Positions 19,796-28,754 are shown, numbered from the stretch's first letter. The stretch is DNA of 34,191 nt from Salinivibrio proteolyticus (GCF_001996165.1 NZ_MUFP01000003.1:174589-208779); one strand, 5' to 3'. Numbers and translations are program-made. Notes: generated from the sequence alone by a model not told the origin.

Positions 19796-20758
19796 TCAGG
19801 TGTCGAGTTGCTCAGCTATCCACGCGGGCACTGCCTCTTCCAACCATAAACGCGGTGCACGCCAACGGCCAGTGACAAACCCAACATGCCCGCCATGGTC
19901 AGTGAGTTGATAGCGTATATTGGCCGGTAATGGCGTGGTTGGGATCACCGCGTCGGTCATAAAAGGATCGTCTTTGGCATGAATGATGGTCAAAGGGGCG
20001 CGGATCGCAGGCAACACGGATAAGCCACTGCATTGCTGGTAGTAATGATGTGCGTCCTCAAATCCATGCAGTGGTGCGGTGACGGTTTGATCAAACTCGA
20101 ATAAGGTCGAAATACGGGGCTGCTCGCCAGCTTGCCAGCGACCTACTTGGGCGTGTCGCGTAAGCTTATCTGACAGGGTTTGCCGCATTGAGCGAAGCAG
20201 GTACGCTTGGTAGACACGTGAGAACCCTTGTTGAATGCGTAACGAGCAGGCGGCAAGGTCTAAGGGGGGTGACACTGCGCAGCCACTGGAGACAATCGGA
20301 TCGTCCGCATACTCTGCCAAATAGCGCACCAGCATGTTGCCGCCTAGCGATACGCCCACGGCATGAATAGGATGGTGAGGATAACGCATGCGTAATGTGG
20401 TCAAAAAATAGCGCGCATCCTGTGTCTCGCCTGAGTGATAAGTGCGCGGGACACGATTTAAGCGGCCACTGCAACTACGAAAGTGCATCACCACACCGCA
20501 CCAGCCTTGGCGCTGAAAAGCAGCCAGTAATCCATTCGCGTACGGGCTATGAAAACTGCCAGCGAGGCCATGAAAAAGGACCACTATCGGTTGACCGGGT
20601 TGAGGCGTCTGCGTCCAAGCGAGATCGACGAAATCACCATCCGGTAAATCCAGCTGCTGCCATAAAGGAGAGATCACGGGTTGCCGCCGCATCAGCCGTG
20701 GCATGATGGTTTGTAGATGAGGATTACGGGCGCTGGGAATCGGTTCAAAGGGCGTCAT
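19796..20758 (-). CDS. yheT: YheT family alpha/beta hydrolase
   Basis: Putative esterase of the AB-hydrolase 4 family. The 320-residue protein has NPHLQTIMPRL near the N-terminus, the oxyanion region VLFHGLAGSFHSPYANGL, the nucleophile elbow GVSLGGNML, an acid in HAKDDPFM, and the catalytic His in TDHGGHVGFV. The true substrate is unknown. Start: the ATG at 20758 has AAGGAG 6 bases upstream; in-frame ATGs at 20776 and 20791 lie inside the upstream gene and lack such a site. The first 14 bases overlap the end of the TIGR02444-type gene, which suggests translational coupling. Confidence 0.93.
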   Translation of the reverse strand: MTPFEPIPSARNPHLQTIMPRLMRRQPVISPLWQQLDLPDGDFVDLAWTQTPQPGQPIVVLFHGLAGSFHSPYANGLLAAFQRQGWCGVVMHFRSCSGRLNRVPRTYHSGETQDARYFLTTLRMRYPHHPIHAVGVSLGGNMLVRYLAEYADDPIVSSGCAVSPPLDLAACSLRIQQGFSRVYQAYLLRSMRQTLSDKLTRHAQVGRWQAGEQPRISTLFEFDQTVTAPLHGFEDAHHYYQQCSGLSVLPAIRAPLTIIHAKDDPFMTDAVIPTTPLPANIRYQLTDHGGHVGFVTGRWRAPRLWLEEAVPAWIAEQLDT

Positions 20759-21290
20759 CAGCGTCTCCTTGCTCATCGTCTTTGACCACACCAGCGCGAA
20801 GGGCGGGATAGAGCGATTTGGCTGAGGGCGAGAGCTGACGGCAATAATACGCCAACGGCGAGGGCGACTCGGTCAGCCATGTTTGTTGATTCAAAGCGTG
20901 GATGAGGTCTTGTTGTTGAAACTTCTCGAGGCTGAGCTCGAAATTCAGCATTTTTTTATATTGTCCCGCGCCAACGCGCGGTTTGATATCGCGACGTAGG
21001 TTGCGGTAGGCAATCAGCAAATGCTCAGAGCGGCTGAGCGATTGTTTAAGTTGGCTGAGGCTCTCTGGGGCAAGGCCATAGCCATGGCTTTCCAACCAAG
21101 CCAGCAACAAGGCAAGGTTGACGTTGCCCTGATGCTGATCTTGCAATTTAAGACACGCCTGTTTGACGTCTTGCTTGCCATAGTGTTGCAAACAAAACTG
21201 CCACAGGTCGGCTGCATTCGCTTGGCCGGGAATTAGGCTTGATTGAATGCCGCCTCCATGGCTTCCAGTTCTTCCTGTCGCTCCATCCAT
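20745..21290 (-). CDS. TIGR02444 family protein of unknown function
   Basis: Uncharacterised family. The conserved part runs DLWQFCLQHYGKQDVKQACLKLQDQHQGNVNLALLLAWLE, mainly helical, and continues YRNLRRDIKP and KKMLNFELSLEK. No signal peptide or membrane segment is seen. The start is uncertain. The only ATG in frame upstream of the conserved block is at 21290, which overlaps yheS by 58 bases and codes for a Gly-rich leader unlike the family. An ATT at 21248, 4 bases after a GGAGG, would give 167 residues. yheT overlaps its 3' end by 14 bases. Confidence 0.8.
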   Translation of the reverse strand: MDGATGRTGSHGGGIQSSLIPGQANAADLWQFCLQHYGKQDVKQACLKLQDQHQGNVNLALLLAWLESHGYGLAPESLSQLKQSLSRSEHLLIAYRNLRRDIKPRVGAGQYKKMLNFELSLEKFQQQDLIHALNQQTWLTESPSPLAYYCRQLSPSAKSLYPALRAGVVKDDEQGDADDAL

Positions 21291-23161
21291 TCTTGCTCTA
21301 CCTCTTCCATCGCTGATTTGGCATCAGCCTGGCGTTGTAATTGTTCCGCGAGTTGGGCTTTTTGGTCTGCGCCATAAATTGTTGGGTCGGCCAGTTTGGT
21401 CTCTGCATCGGCAATAATGGCAGAGAGCTGTTCGATTTTTGTGTCTAGCCTGTCAATTTTTTTACGAAGTGGCGCGGTTTTTTGGCGAAGTTCGGCCTCG
21501 CGACGCTTTTGTGCCTTACGATCGACCTGACGTTGCTGGGGGGCGGCTTTGTCATCGGCGTTTTGTTTTTTACTTTCCGCGCGGTCGGCACGCTGTTGCT
21601 CGCCAAGCCAGCGATGGTAGTCGTGTAAGTCACCGTCAAAGGGTTGCACCGCGCCGTTGTCGACAAGATAAAGATCGTCGGTGGTCGCGCGCAGCAGAAA
21701 GCGATCATGGCTTACGATCACCATCGCCCCTTCAAACGATTGTAGGGCAAGCGTCAAGGCTTGGCGCATATCTAAATCAAGGTGGTTAGTCGGTTCGTCA
21801 AGCAGCAGCAGGTTAGGCTTTTGCCACACCAATAACGCTAATACCAAGCGTGCCTTCTCGCCTCCCGAAAAGGGACCAATGGTCTCAAGCGCTTTATCAC
21901 CCTGAAAGCCAAAGCGCCCTAAGAAGTCACGTAGCGTTTGCTCGGCTGTGGTGGGCGCAAGGCGATTCATATGCTGCAGTGGGGTCTCGTCAATACGCAA
22001 GGTATCAAGTTGATGCTGCGCAAAATAGCCAATTTTTACTCCTTGGGAGTAACTGAGCTCACCGGCCATGGCTGGTAAGGTGCCAGCAAGGAGTTTGATC
22101 AGCGTAGACTTCCCCGCACCATTGCGGCCTAACAAACCAATACGCGCGCCAGGGACTAGATTGAGGCGGATGTTTTCCACAATCGGCGTCTTGTCGTACC
22201 CCGCTGCGACCTTGTCCATCATCAAGATAGGATTTGGGAGCGCATCTGGGTTGAAGAAGGTAAAGCTAAACGGATTATCGTATTGCGCTGGCAACACCTT
22301 TTCCATCCGCTCCAGTGCCTTAATCCGGCTTTGCGCTTGGCGCGCCTTCGAGGCTTTATAACGAAAGCGGTCGATGTAAGATTGCATGTGGGCAATTTGC
22401 TTTTTTTGCTTTTCAAACTGCGCTTGTTGTTGCGCCAGCTTCTGCGCCCGCATCTGCTCGAAGTCGGAATAATTGCCCGTGTATTCATTCAGCTGTTGAT
22501 GCTCAATATGAATAATGCGGTTGACCACAGGGTCAAGAAAGTCACGGTCGTGGGAAATCAGCACCAAGGTACCAGGGTATTGCTGTAGCCATTTTTCCAG
22601 CCACATCACGGCATCTAAATCGAGGTGGTTGGTTGGTTCATCAAGTAGCAAGAGGTCGGAACGACACAGCAGTGCTTGGGCAAGGTTTAAGCGCATCCGC
22701 CAGCCGCCCGAAAATTGCGTGAGGGACCATTGCATTTGCGCCTGACTAAAGCCCAAACCATCGAGCAAGCTGGCGGCGCGCGCCTCAATACTGTAGCCAC
22801 CAATGGCATCCAGTTTATCGTGTAAGGTCGCCACGGCATGACCGTCATCACGTTGTTCGGCATCCGCTAAGGCCATCTGCAGTTCACGGTATTCAGCATC
22901 GCCATCAATGACATACTCGAGCGCACTTTTTTCCAGTGCGGGTGTTTCTTGTGCCACCCATGCTACTTGCCATTGGCTAGGATAATGATAGCTGCCCGCA
23001 TCTAACGTCAGCTGGTGGCGAAGCAGCGCAAACAAGCTAGATTTGCCACAGCCGTTTTTTCCGACCAATCCGACTTTGTCGCCGGGATGGATGGTGGCTG
23101 AGGTGTGATCGAGCAGTGGCTTGCCACCGCGCAGTAATTGGATGTCAGAAAAGCTAATCAT
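21233..23161 (-). CDS. yheS: ABC-F family ATPase YheS
   Basis: Cytoplasmic ABC-F protein without membrane domains; the family acts on ribosomes, and E. coli YheS has been linked to relief of nascent-chain stalling. In 642 residues there are two ATPase cassettes: Walker A GKNGCGKS (35-42) and GRNGAGKS, signatures FSGGWRMRLN and FSGGEKARLV, and two copies of LLLLDEPTNHLD. The interdomain linker is long and charged (QFEKQKKQIAHMQSYIDRFR). The C-terminal 110 residues form a Gln/Lys/Glu-rich coiled coil. It is divergent from kefG across about 176 bases and heads the yheS-TIGR02444-yheT chain of overlapping genes. Confidence 0.96.
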   Translation of the reverse strand: MISFSDIQLLRGGKPLLDHTSATIHPGDKVGLVGKNGCGKSSLFALLRHQLTLDAGSYHYPSQWQVAWVAQETPALEKSALEYVIDGDAEYRELQMALADAEQRDDGHAVATLHDKLDAIGGYSIEARAASLLDGLGFSQAQMQWSLTQFSGGWRMRLNLAQALLCRSDLLLLDEPTNHLDLDAVMWLEKWLQQYPGTLVLISHDRDFLDPVVNRIIHIEHQQLNEYTGNYSDFEQMRAQKLAQQQAQFEKQKKQIAHMQSYIDRFRYKASKARQAQSRIKALERMEKVLPAQYDNPFSFTFFNPDALPNPILMMDKVAAGYDKTPIVENIRLNLVPGARIGLLGRNGAGKSTLIKLLAGTLPAMAGELSYSQGVKIGYFAQHQLDTLRIDETPLQHMNRLAPTTAEQTLRDFLGRFGFQGDKALETIGPFSGGEKARLVLALLVWQKPNLLLLDEPTNHLDLDMRQALTLALQSFEGAMVIVSHDRFLLRATTDDLYLVDNGAVQPFDGDLHDYHRWLGEQQRADRAESKKQNADDKAAPQQRQVDRKAQKRREAELRQKTAPLRKKIDRLDTKIEQLSAIIADAETKLADPTIYGADQKAQLAEQLQRQADAKSAMEEVEQEWMERQEELEAMEAAFNQA

Positions 23162-23337
23162 GATTATTCAGTGCGCTAGTGTGGTTTGGGTGCGTCGTCG
23201 TTATACCAGCTTGGTGCGGGGATTGCCAAATTTCCCCGTTAGTAGGCCTAACTGGCGCGATCTGTGTTGTGTGTTTTGTGTGTTAAGGTTAAAAACAAGC
23301 ATGAAAACTGACTCTTGCCGTGATAACAAGGATGCCT

Positions 23338-23922
23338 ATGCCCAATGACAAGGATGCACACCAAGACCCCGCGTCGGTGTTGGTGATCTTTGCCCATCCC
23401 GACCCTGATCAGTCGGTGGCGAACCGACGTCTGCTTGCCGCTATCTCTTCTTTTCCGCACGTGACCGTTCACGATATTTACGCAACCTATCCCGACTTTG
23501 TGGTTGATGTGCACGATGAGCGCCGACGGGTACAACAAGCTGATGTGATTGTTTTTCAGCACCCGCTACAAATGTATTCCTGTCCGGCGTTGTTGAAAGA
23601 ATGGATTGATGTGGTGCTAGGCAAAGGTTTTGCACATGGCGAGGGAGGGGATGCGCTAGCAGGAAAAACCTGCCGTTTTGTCGTCACTACTGGAGGGGCG
23701 GCTGAGGCGTTCACCAAAAGCGGATACAACAAGTACTCGATGCAAGAGCTTCTCCAGCCGTTTGAGCTGACCGCAGCTCTTTGCCGTATGGAGTGGCTTC
23801 CGCCGTTGGTCTTGCATTGGGCACGCCGTGTTAGTGATGCTGATCGGGATGCGTTTGCGGAATTGTATGCCGATTGGATTCGTGATCCGCTCGCCCATGC
23901 GGGAGGTGAGCATGGAGCATAA
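23338..23922 (+). CDS. kefG: KefG, ancillary NAD(P)H oxidoreductase for KefB
   Basis: Flavodoxin-fold quinone oxidoreductase-like subunit required for full activity of the KefB potassium efflux system. It has VLVIFAHPDPDQSVANR, TVHDIYATYPDF, FQHPLQMYSCPALLKEWID and TTGGAAEAF, closely tracking E. coli KefG. The ATG at 23338 is preferred over GTG 23320 and ATG 23332 because AAGG (23328-23331) lies 6 bases before it, giving 194 residues. Its last 11 bases overlap kefB, so the pair is coupled. Confidence 0.93.
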   Translation: MPNDKDAHQDPASVLVIFAHPDPDQSVANRRLLAAISSFPHVTVHDIYATYPDFVVDVHDERRRVQQADVIVFQHPLQMYSCPALLKEWIDVVLGKGFAHGEGGDALAGKTCRFVVTTGGAAEAFTKSGYNKYSMQELLQPFELTAALCRMEWLPPLVLHWARRVSDADRDAFAELYADWIRDPLAHAGGEHGA

Positions 23923-25711
23923 CTTGCTGTCTGCGGCCTTTATTTTTCTGCTCGCGGCGGTCATTGCCGTCCCACTCGCGCAGCGGTTAGGAATGGGCTC
24001 GGTATTAGGCTATCTGATGGCTGGCATCGTGATTGGCCCTTGGGGACTCGGGCTTATCAGCGATGTGGAGTCTATTCTCCATTTTTCTGAATTCGGGGTG
24101 GTATTGCTGCTATTTCTGATTGGCTTGGAACTGAACCCTAAAAAACTGCTGCAAATGCGCCGCCCGATACTGGGGCTGGGTGGTAGCCAAGTGGTGGTGA
24201 CCACCTTGGTAATAGGTGCTGTTGGGGTGATGTTTGGCCTGACGGAACGGCAGGGCTTTATTGTGGGCATGGCCATGGCGCTTTCCTCCACTGCCATTGC
24301 GATGAAAATTATGGAGGATCAGCGCCTTATGCGCAGTGAATCCGGTCAAGCAGGGTTTGCGATTCTGTTATTCCAAGATATCGCGGTGATCCCCATGTTG
24401 GCTGTGATGCCTGCACTGGCAGGAGGCAGTCTCGGCAGCTGGTTAGATGTGCTATGGATGTTTGTGGGGATTGGCGCGCTGTTGGTCGGCGGGCATTTCT
24501 TGCTTCGGCCTCTATTCCGTTTGGTGGTCATGAGCGGGGTCAGCGAGCTGTTTAACGTGGCGGCACTGGCCTTGGTGATTGGTATTGCGCTTGCGATGCA
24601 GCAGTTGGGTCTCTCGATGGCGTTAGGTGCGTTCCTTGCGGGTGTGCTGCTTGCGGAGAGTGAGTATCGCCACGAGCTCGAAACCGCCATCGATCCCTTT
24701 AAAGGATTGTTGCTGGGGCTGTTTTTTATTGCGGTTGGGATGGCGGTGGATCTCGGTCTATTGCTGGAATATCCGCTGACCTTGCTCGGTGCGGTACTTG
24801 CACTGGTGTGTGGTAAGGCGTTACTTATCTATCTGCTCGCGCGTCTATTTGGTGTGGCACCTAAAGCGCGCAGTCAAATGGCGGTGTTGCTTAGCCAAGG
24901 CGGTGAGTTTGCTTTCGTGATCTTTACGGCGGCACGCGCAGAAGGGTTACTCAGCCAAGAATTGAATGCCTTCTTGCTGGTGGTGGTGAGTCTGTCGATG
25001 ATGACCACGCCTTTGATGCTTACCTTGCAGCAACGCTGGTTTGAACGCACCTTTAATGAACCCGAGGAGTTACCGACACAGACGCAATTTGATCAACATG
25101 ATGCGCGCGTCATCATCGCGGGCTTCGGTCGGTTTGGTCAAGTGGTTGGTCGATTGATGTTTGCCAACAAAATTGGTGTCACCATCTTGGAACGTGATCC
25201 CACCCAAATCAAACTGTTACGCAAATTCGGGTATGATGTGTATTACGGTGATGCGACGCAGCTTGATTTGCTTCGGGCGGCAGGGGCGCAAAGCGCAGAG
25301 GCGATTGTGATTTGCACCGACTCGCCGGATGAAGTGATGGAGATTGTTGATCTTTGTCAGCGGCATTTCCCTAACTTAAAGATATTAGCGCGAGCACGAA
25401 GTCGGGTGGAGGCTTATCAGCTCATGGGCTTAGGCGTCGAAACCTTGTCGCGGGAGACATTTCTTGGCGCGCTTGATTTAGGCCGACAGACGTTAGAGTC
25501 CTTAGGCATGCATCCTTACAAGGCAAAACGTGCCGAGGTGTTGTTCCGAAAATTGGATATGCGGGTATTGCAAGACCTCTTACCCCAGCATAATGAAGAT
25601 GTGGCCGCCGCTTCACGCGTGAAAGAGGCGCGTAAAGAATTGGAAGAGATCTTTGATCGGGAAATGCGTGGTGATATTGAGCGCCACCAGAGTTGGAACC
25701 GAGATGAATAG
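23912..25711 (+). CDS. kefB: Glutathione-regulated potassium-efflux antiporter KefB
   Basis: Inner-membrane CPA2 K+/H+ antiporter opened by glutathione adducts to acidify the cytoplasm during electrophile stress. The 599-residue protein has about 12 hydrophobic helices in residues 1-385, including the LIGLELNPKKLL and LLFQDIAVIPML signatures. An RCK/TrkA-N domain follows from about residue 400, with nucleotide loop GFGRFG (404-409) and ILERDPTQI. The start at 23912 has GGAGG 5 bases upstream and matches the family N-terminus, with an 11-base overlap with kefG. yheV follows after 9 bases. Confidence 0.96.
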   Translation: MEHNLLSAAFIFLLAAVIAVPLAQRLGMGSVLGYLMAGIVIGPWGLGLISDVESILHFSEFGVVLLLFLIGLELNPKKLLQMRRPILGLGGSQVVVTTLVIGAVGVMFGLTERQGFIVGMAMALSSTAIAMKIMEDQRLMRSESGQAGFAILLFQDIAVIPMLAVMPALAGGSLGSWLDVLWMFVGIGALLVGGHFLLRPLFRLVVMSGVSELFNVAALALVIGIALAMQQLGLSMALGAFLAGVLLAESEYRHELETAIDPFKGLLLGLFFIAVGMAVDLGLLLEYPLTLLGAVLALVCGKALLIYLLARLFGVAPKARSQMAVLLSQGGEFAFVIFTAARAEGLLSQELNAFLLVVVSLSMMTTPLMLTLQQRWFERTFNEPEELPTQTQFDQHDARVIIAGFGRFGQVVGRLMFANKIGVTILERDPTQIKLLRKFGYDVYYGDATQLDLLRAAGAQSAEAIVICTDSPDEVMEIVDLCQRHFPNLKILARARSRVEAYQLMGLGVETLSRETFLGALDLGRQTLESLGMHPYKAKRAEVLFRKLDMRVLQDLLPQHNEDVAAASRVKEARKELEEIFDREMRGDIERHQSWNRDE

Positions 25712-25720
25712 GATGGAATT

Positions 25721-25924
25721 GTGAAAAAGCGCTTTATTGCTGGGGCGGCGTGCCCCAAATGTCAGCGCCAAGATACCTTGCGGGTCTGGCGTGAAAACAA
25801 TATTGACAAAGTGGAATGTGTCAGCTGCGATTACCATGAGAGTCGGCTTCCGGATTCGGCACAGCAGTCACAGTCTGAAACCCCGCCGGCAGAGAATGTC
25901 ATTGGGATCTTTAAACCGGAGTAG
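25721..25924 (+). CDS. yheV: YheV family zinc-ribbon protein
   Basis: Small protein of 67 residues, function unknown, with a four-cysteine zinc ribbon: C11, C14 (CPKC) and C33, C36 (CVSC). It shares KRFIAGAACPKC, VWRENNID and the C-terminal VIGIF with E. coli YheV. Start is a GTG at 25721 with AGGA 7 bases upstream. It lies 9 bases after kefB and so belongs to the kefG-kefB-yheV unit; slyD follows after 50 bases. Confidence 0.92.
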   Translation: MKKRFIAGAACPKCQRQDTLRVWRENNIDKVECVSCDYHESRLPDSAQQSQSETPPAENVIGIFKPE

Positions 25925-25974
25925 GGAATCCGTTATCATCGGCAGTCCATTAACCTTCCGGTCTCGGAGCGAGC

Positions 25975-26463
25975 ATGAAAATTGCAAATGATGTGGTGGT
26001 CAGCCTGGCCTACCAAGTAAAAAATGAAGACGGTGCGTTAGTTGATGAATCAACAGCGCAAGAACCCCTCCAGTACCTACACGGTCACCGTAACCTGATC
26101 GTTGGTCTGGAAAAGGCACTGGAAGGTCGTGAGAAAGGCGACGCGTTTGAAGTGACTGTAGGTCCTGACGACGCATACGGTGAGTATCAAGAAGCCATGG
26201 TACAACGTGTACCGGCGAACGTATTCCAAGGCGTAGACCAAGTGGAAGTCGGCATGCGCTTTATGGCGGAAACTGACCAAGGTCAGATCCCGGTTGAAGT
26301 CACCGAAGTTGACGGTGACGAAGTTGTTGTTGATGCCAATCACATGCTGGCAGGCCAAACTCTGTCATTCTCTGTGGAAGTGGTTGATCTACGTGCAGCA
26401 ACCGAAGACGAAATTGCTCATGGCCACATTCACCAAGAAGGTGGCTGCGGTCACGATCACTAA
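25975..26463 (+). CDS. slyD: FKBP-type peptidyl-prolyl isomerase SlyD
   Basis: Cytoplasmic prolyl isomerase and chaperone, with nickel binding and a role in hydrogenase assembly in E. coli. The 162 residues comprise the FKBP part (VVVSLAYQVKN, LQYLHGHRNLIVGLEKALEG), the inserted IF chaperone domain (about residues 70-130), and a short His/Cys tail (GHIHQEGGCGHDH) that is much shorter than in E. coli. A GGAG precedes the ATG at suitable distance. A strong terminator follows. Confidence 0.95.
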   Translation: MKIANDVVVSLAYQVKNEDGALVDESTAQEPLQYLHGHRNLIVGLEKALEGREKGDAFEVTVGPDDAYGEYQEAMVQRVPANVFQGVDQVEVGMRFMAETDQGQIPVEVTEVDGDEVVVDANHMLAGQTLSFSVEVVDLRAATEDEIAHGHIHQEGGCGHDH

Positions 26464-26481
26464 TCAGTGATTAGCAACGAG

Positions 26482-26509
26482 AAAAGGCGCCGGTTTGGCG
26501 CCTTTTTTT
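26482..26509. terminator. Intrinsic terminator between slyD and slyX, possibly bidirectional
   Basis: AAAAGGCGCC (26482-26491), a 5-base loop GGTTT, GGCGCC (26497-26502) and seven T. It follows slyD by 18 bases; the A-run on the left gives a short T-run on the minus strand, downstream of slyX. Confidence 0.93.
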
Positions 26510-26558
26510 ATTTCATATCCACCGTCTTCAGGTGTGTATCGACACCAGCGCTTGGCAA

Positions 26559-26780
26559 TTAATAATGCGGCGGTGGGGTTTCTTCCGATTGGCTGGCGAT
26601 GTTGGCCGGCGCGACGTCTTTCAGTTTGCCGACCAAATACTGAATTTGCACTGTCATACGCTCAATATCGCCTTGCTGCTGGGTGAGAGCGTCATTGAGC
26701 TGTTCTATTGTGTCTTCTTGAAACGCGACCTTGCACTCTAGATCGTCAATTTGTTGCTGTAATTTGCCAATCTCACTCAT
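26559..26780 (-). CDS. slyX: SlyX family coiled-coil protein
   Basis: Small 73-residue protein of unknown function. Most of it is a heptad-patterned coiled coil ([33 protein letters not shown]), and the C-terminus is the SlyX hallmark ETPPPHY. It lies 17 bases downstream of a WD40 lipoprotein gene on the same strand, so the two are probably co-transcribed, and it is convergent with slyD. Confidence 0.93.
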   Translation of the reverse strand: MSEIGKLQQQIDDLECKVAFQEDTIEQLNDALTQQQGDIERMTVQIQYLVGKLKDVAPANIASQSEETPPPHY

Positions 26781-26797
26781 TTTTGTTTCTCACTGCA

Positions 26798-27781
26798 TTA
26801 AGGGGTGTCGGTTAACCAAGCTTGGGCGATGCCCGCCGAGGTGCCGGAAATCACACGGCCGGTTGGGTCGATAGCGACATCATACACGACCGCGCTGGGA
26901 GGGCGAGTATTGGGTTGAGCCAATGCCTCCCAACGCCCTAGATTCTCACCGGTCTTAACATCCCAAAGCTCGACCCGCTGTGAGGGAGTACCGGTTGCGA
27001 GTCGACGGCCGTCATCGGAAAAGCGTGCACTGGCATAAATCGCTTGGCGCGCAAAGATATCCAGTTGACTGACCTTCTCACCGCTGGGTAAGGCCCAGAT
27101 AATTGCTTGATTGCTGCCATCCGAGACAAAGGCATACTTCCCTTCCCGTTGCAGCGCCACTTGCTTCACCCGTTGGTCATAAGGAAAGTCGTTGATAATT
27201 TGCCCGGAACTGGTGTCCCAAAAATAGGCATGATGATCATTGCCCCCTGAGAGGACGTAAGCGCCGTTCGGGGAAATGGCGACCGCATTGACTTTATCGC
27301 GATGGGCAAGGAACTCTAAGCGTCTTCCTGTGCCTAAGTCGATGAATAGCGCTTTGCCGTCCGACATCGCGAGGACCACTTTTTGGCCGTTGTTGCTGAT
27401 AGCCGCATCACGGATAATGCCTTCAGAGACCGACCACAAGCCCTCGGCTTGGCTCCAGGCAAGATCCCAGACAGCAAAATTTTGCGCGGTCGCGGTGATG
27501 GCATAGCGTTTATTGTCGGAGATATGGCTGACCACCACAGGGTTTGCATTCGGATCTTGGGGCCCTAGATCCGCCAGTTTTTGGTTGGTGACCAGATCCC
27601 ACAGCACAATGTCGGTTTCTTCGGAGGCGAGCAGCGCAAATCGCCCGTCTCGACTCAGGCTAAAGCTGGTGGCGCCTTCAGGATGGATTGACCAACGCTG
27701 GGCTTCTTTGCCAGACTGCCAACAGCCAGTTAGCGTGATGGCGATGAGAAAAATGCAAACAATGTGGCGAATTTTGGGCAT
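26798..27781 (-). CDS. WD40-repeat lipoprotein of unknown function
   Basis: Predicted lipoprotein of 327 residues. The start at 27781 gives a signal sequence MPKIRHIVCIFLIAITLTGC with lipobox LTG-C; a longer frame opening at 27868 would bury it. The mature part is a beta-propeller of about six to seven degenerate WD40 blades, e.g. DIVLWDLVTNQK, AVAISPNGAYVLSGG, HHAYFWDTSSGQ, VELWDVKTGEN. It probably sits on the outer membrane facing the periplasm (Trp at +2 does not suggest inner-membrane retention) and could be a scaffold. It is divergent from fkpA across 126 bases and upstream of slyX. No specific function is known to me. Confidence 0.85.
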   Translation of the reverse strand: MPKIRHIVCIFLIAITLTGCWQSGKEAQRWSIHPEGATSFSLSRDGRFALLASEETDIVLWDLVTNQKLADLGPQDPNANPVVVSHISDNKRYAITATAQNFAVWDLAWSQAEGLWSVSEGIIRDAAISNNGQKVVLAMSDGKALFIDLGTGRRLEFLAHRDKVNAVAISPNGAYVLSGGNDHHAYFWDTSSGQIINDFPYDQRVKQVALQREGKYAFVSDGSNQAIIWALPSGEKVSQLDIFARQAIYASARFSDDGRRLATGTPSQRVELWDVKTGENLGRWEALAQPNTRPPSAVVYDVAIDPTGRVISGTSAGIAQAWLTDTP

Positions 27782-27907
27782 GATGCTTGAGTTCCGAAAC
27801 GTGCAGCCATATAACCACGAGTATATTGATAGAATCAGGCTTTCGCATTGTTGATGCGTCAGTGACAACCATACGAGGATTTATCCTTACCATCAACGGA
27901 GTACCCA

Positions 27908-28696
27908 ATGAAATCAGTAATGAAGATGTCGCTACTCGCGGCAACTGTTGCCCTTGCCGTCGGCTGTCAACAAGACGACGCCAACGTCGAGCAGACGAAC
28001 CAAGCCGCTGAGCAGGCGCAAGCGGAAGCGTCGTTTGCTAATGATGACGACAAGGCAGCCTACGCGATTGGTGCGTCTTTAGCGCAATACCTCAACGCCA
28101 ACCTAGAGCAACAAGCCGACATCGGTTTGGATTTAGATAAAGAGTTGGTATTGCAAGGGGTGCAGGACGTCTTTAATGGCGAATCCAAGCTGACCGACGA
28201 GCAAGCGCAAGCGGCACTGCAGTCACTCGATCAACGCGTGACTGAGCTGGCTCAGCAACAAGCTAAAGAGAAAGCAGAAGCTGCGCTGGCAGACGGTGAA
28301 AAGTATCGCACTGAATTTGCGAGCCAAGAGGGCGTGAAAGAAACCGAATCTGGCTTGTTATACAAAGTGGATAGCTTAGGTGACGGTAAAAAGCCCGCGG
28401 CGGAAGACACTGTGGTGGTGCACTACAAAGGCACGCTAACGGATGGTACCCAATTTGATAGCTCTTACGATCGTGGCGAGCCAGCAACCTTCCCGCTTAA
28501 TCGTGTGATCCCAGGTTGGACCGAAGGGGTGCAGCTGATGCCGGTTGGATCTAAATTTACCTTCGTGATCCCGCCAGAGCTGGCTTACGGTGACCAAGAT
28601 ACGGCGTCCATTCCTGCTAACTCAACGCTCGTGTTTGATGTTGAGCTACTGGAAATCAAAGATGATGCCAACAAAGAGAAGGCGAGTGAAGGGTAA
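27908..28696 (+). CDS. fkpA: FKBP-type peptidyl-prolyl isomerase FkpA, predicted lipoprotein
   Basis: Cell-envelope prolyl isomerase and chaperone. The 262-residue protein has an N-terminal dimerisation domain ([13 protein letters not shown] to about residue 120) and a C-terminal FKBP domain ([59 protein letters not shown]). Its signal sequence ends [10 protein letters not shown], a lipobox-like AVG-C followed by an acidic, flexible linker, so it is probably lipid-anchored, unlike soluble E. coli FkpA. CGGAG precedes the ATG. A terminator follows, separating it from yheO. Confidence 0.93.
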   Translation: MKSVMKMSLLAATVALAVGCQQDDANVEQTNQAAEQAQAEASFANDDDKAAYAIGASLAQYLNANLEQQADIGLDLDKELVLQGVQDVFNGESKLTDEQAQAALQSLDQRVTELAQQQAKEKAEAALADGEKYRTEFASQEGVKETESGLLYKVDSLGDGKKPAAEDTVVVHYKGTLTDGTQFDSSYDRGEPATFPLNRVIPGWTEGVQLMPVGSKFTFVIPPELAYGDQDTASIPANSTLVFDVELLEIKDDANKEKASEG

Positions 28697-28723
28697 ACCT
28701 GACGCTTGTTTTCGCGCCAAAAT

Positions 28724-28754
28724 GCCTCGGCTTTGCCGGGGCTTTTGCTTTTTT
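28724..28754 (+). terminator. Intrinsic terminator after fkpA
   Basis: GCCTCGGC (28724-28731), loop TTT, GCCGGGGC (28735-28742) with one T-G pair, then TTTTGCTTTTTT. It lies 27 bases after the fkpA stop. Confidence 0.9.

Noticed and set aside
21439-22588. Several plus-strand frames of 68-116 codons opposite yheS
   Set aside because: They mirror the ABC-F coding sequence, are rich in Arg/Ser, and overlap one another; none has a credible start site.
26460-26474. Perfect 15-base inverted repeat CTAATCA-G-TGATTAG at the slyD stop
   Set aside because: Too short to form a meaningful hairpin with a one-base loop, AT-rich, and close to a proper terminator at 26482; probably chance.
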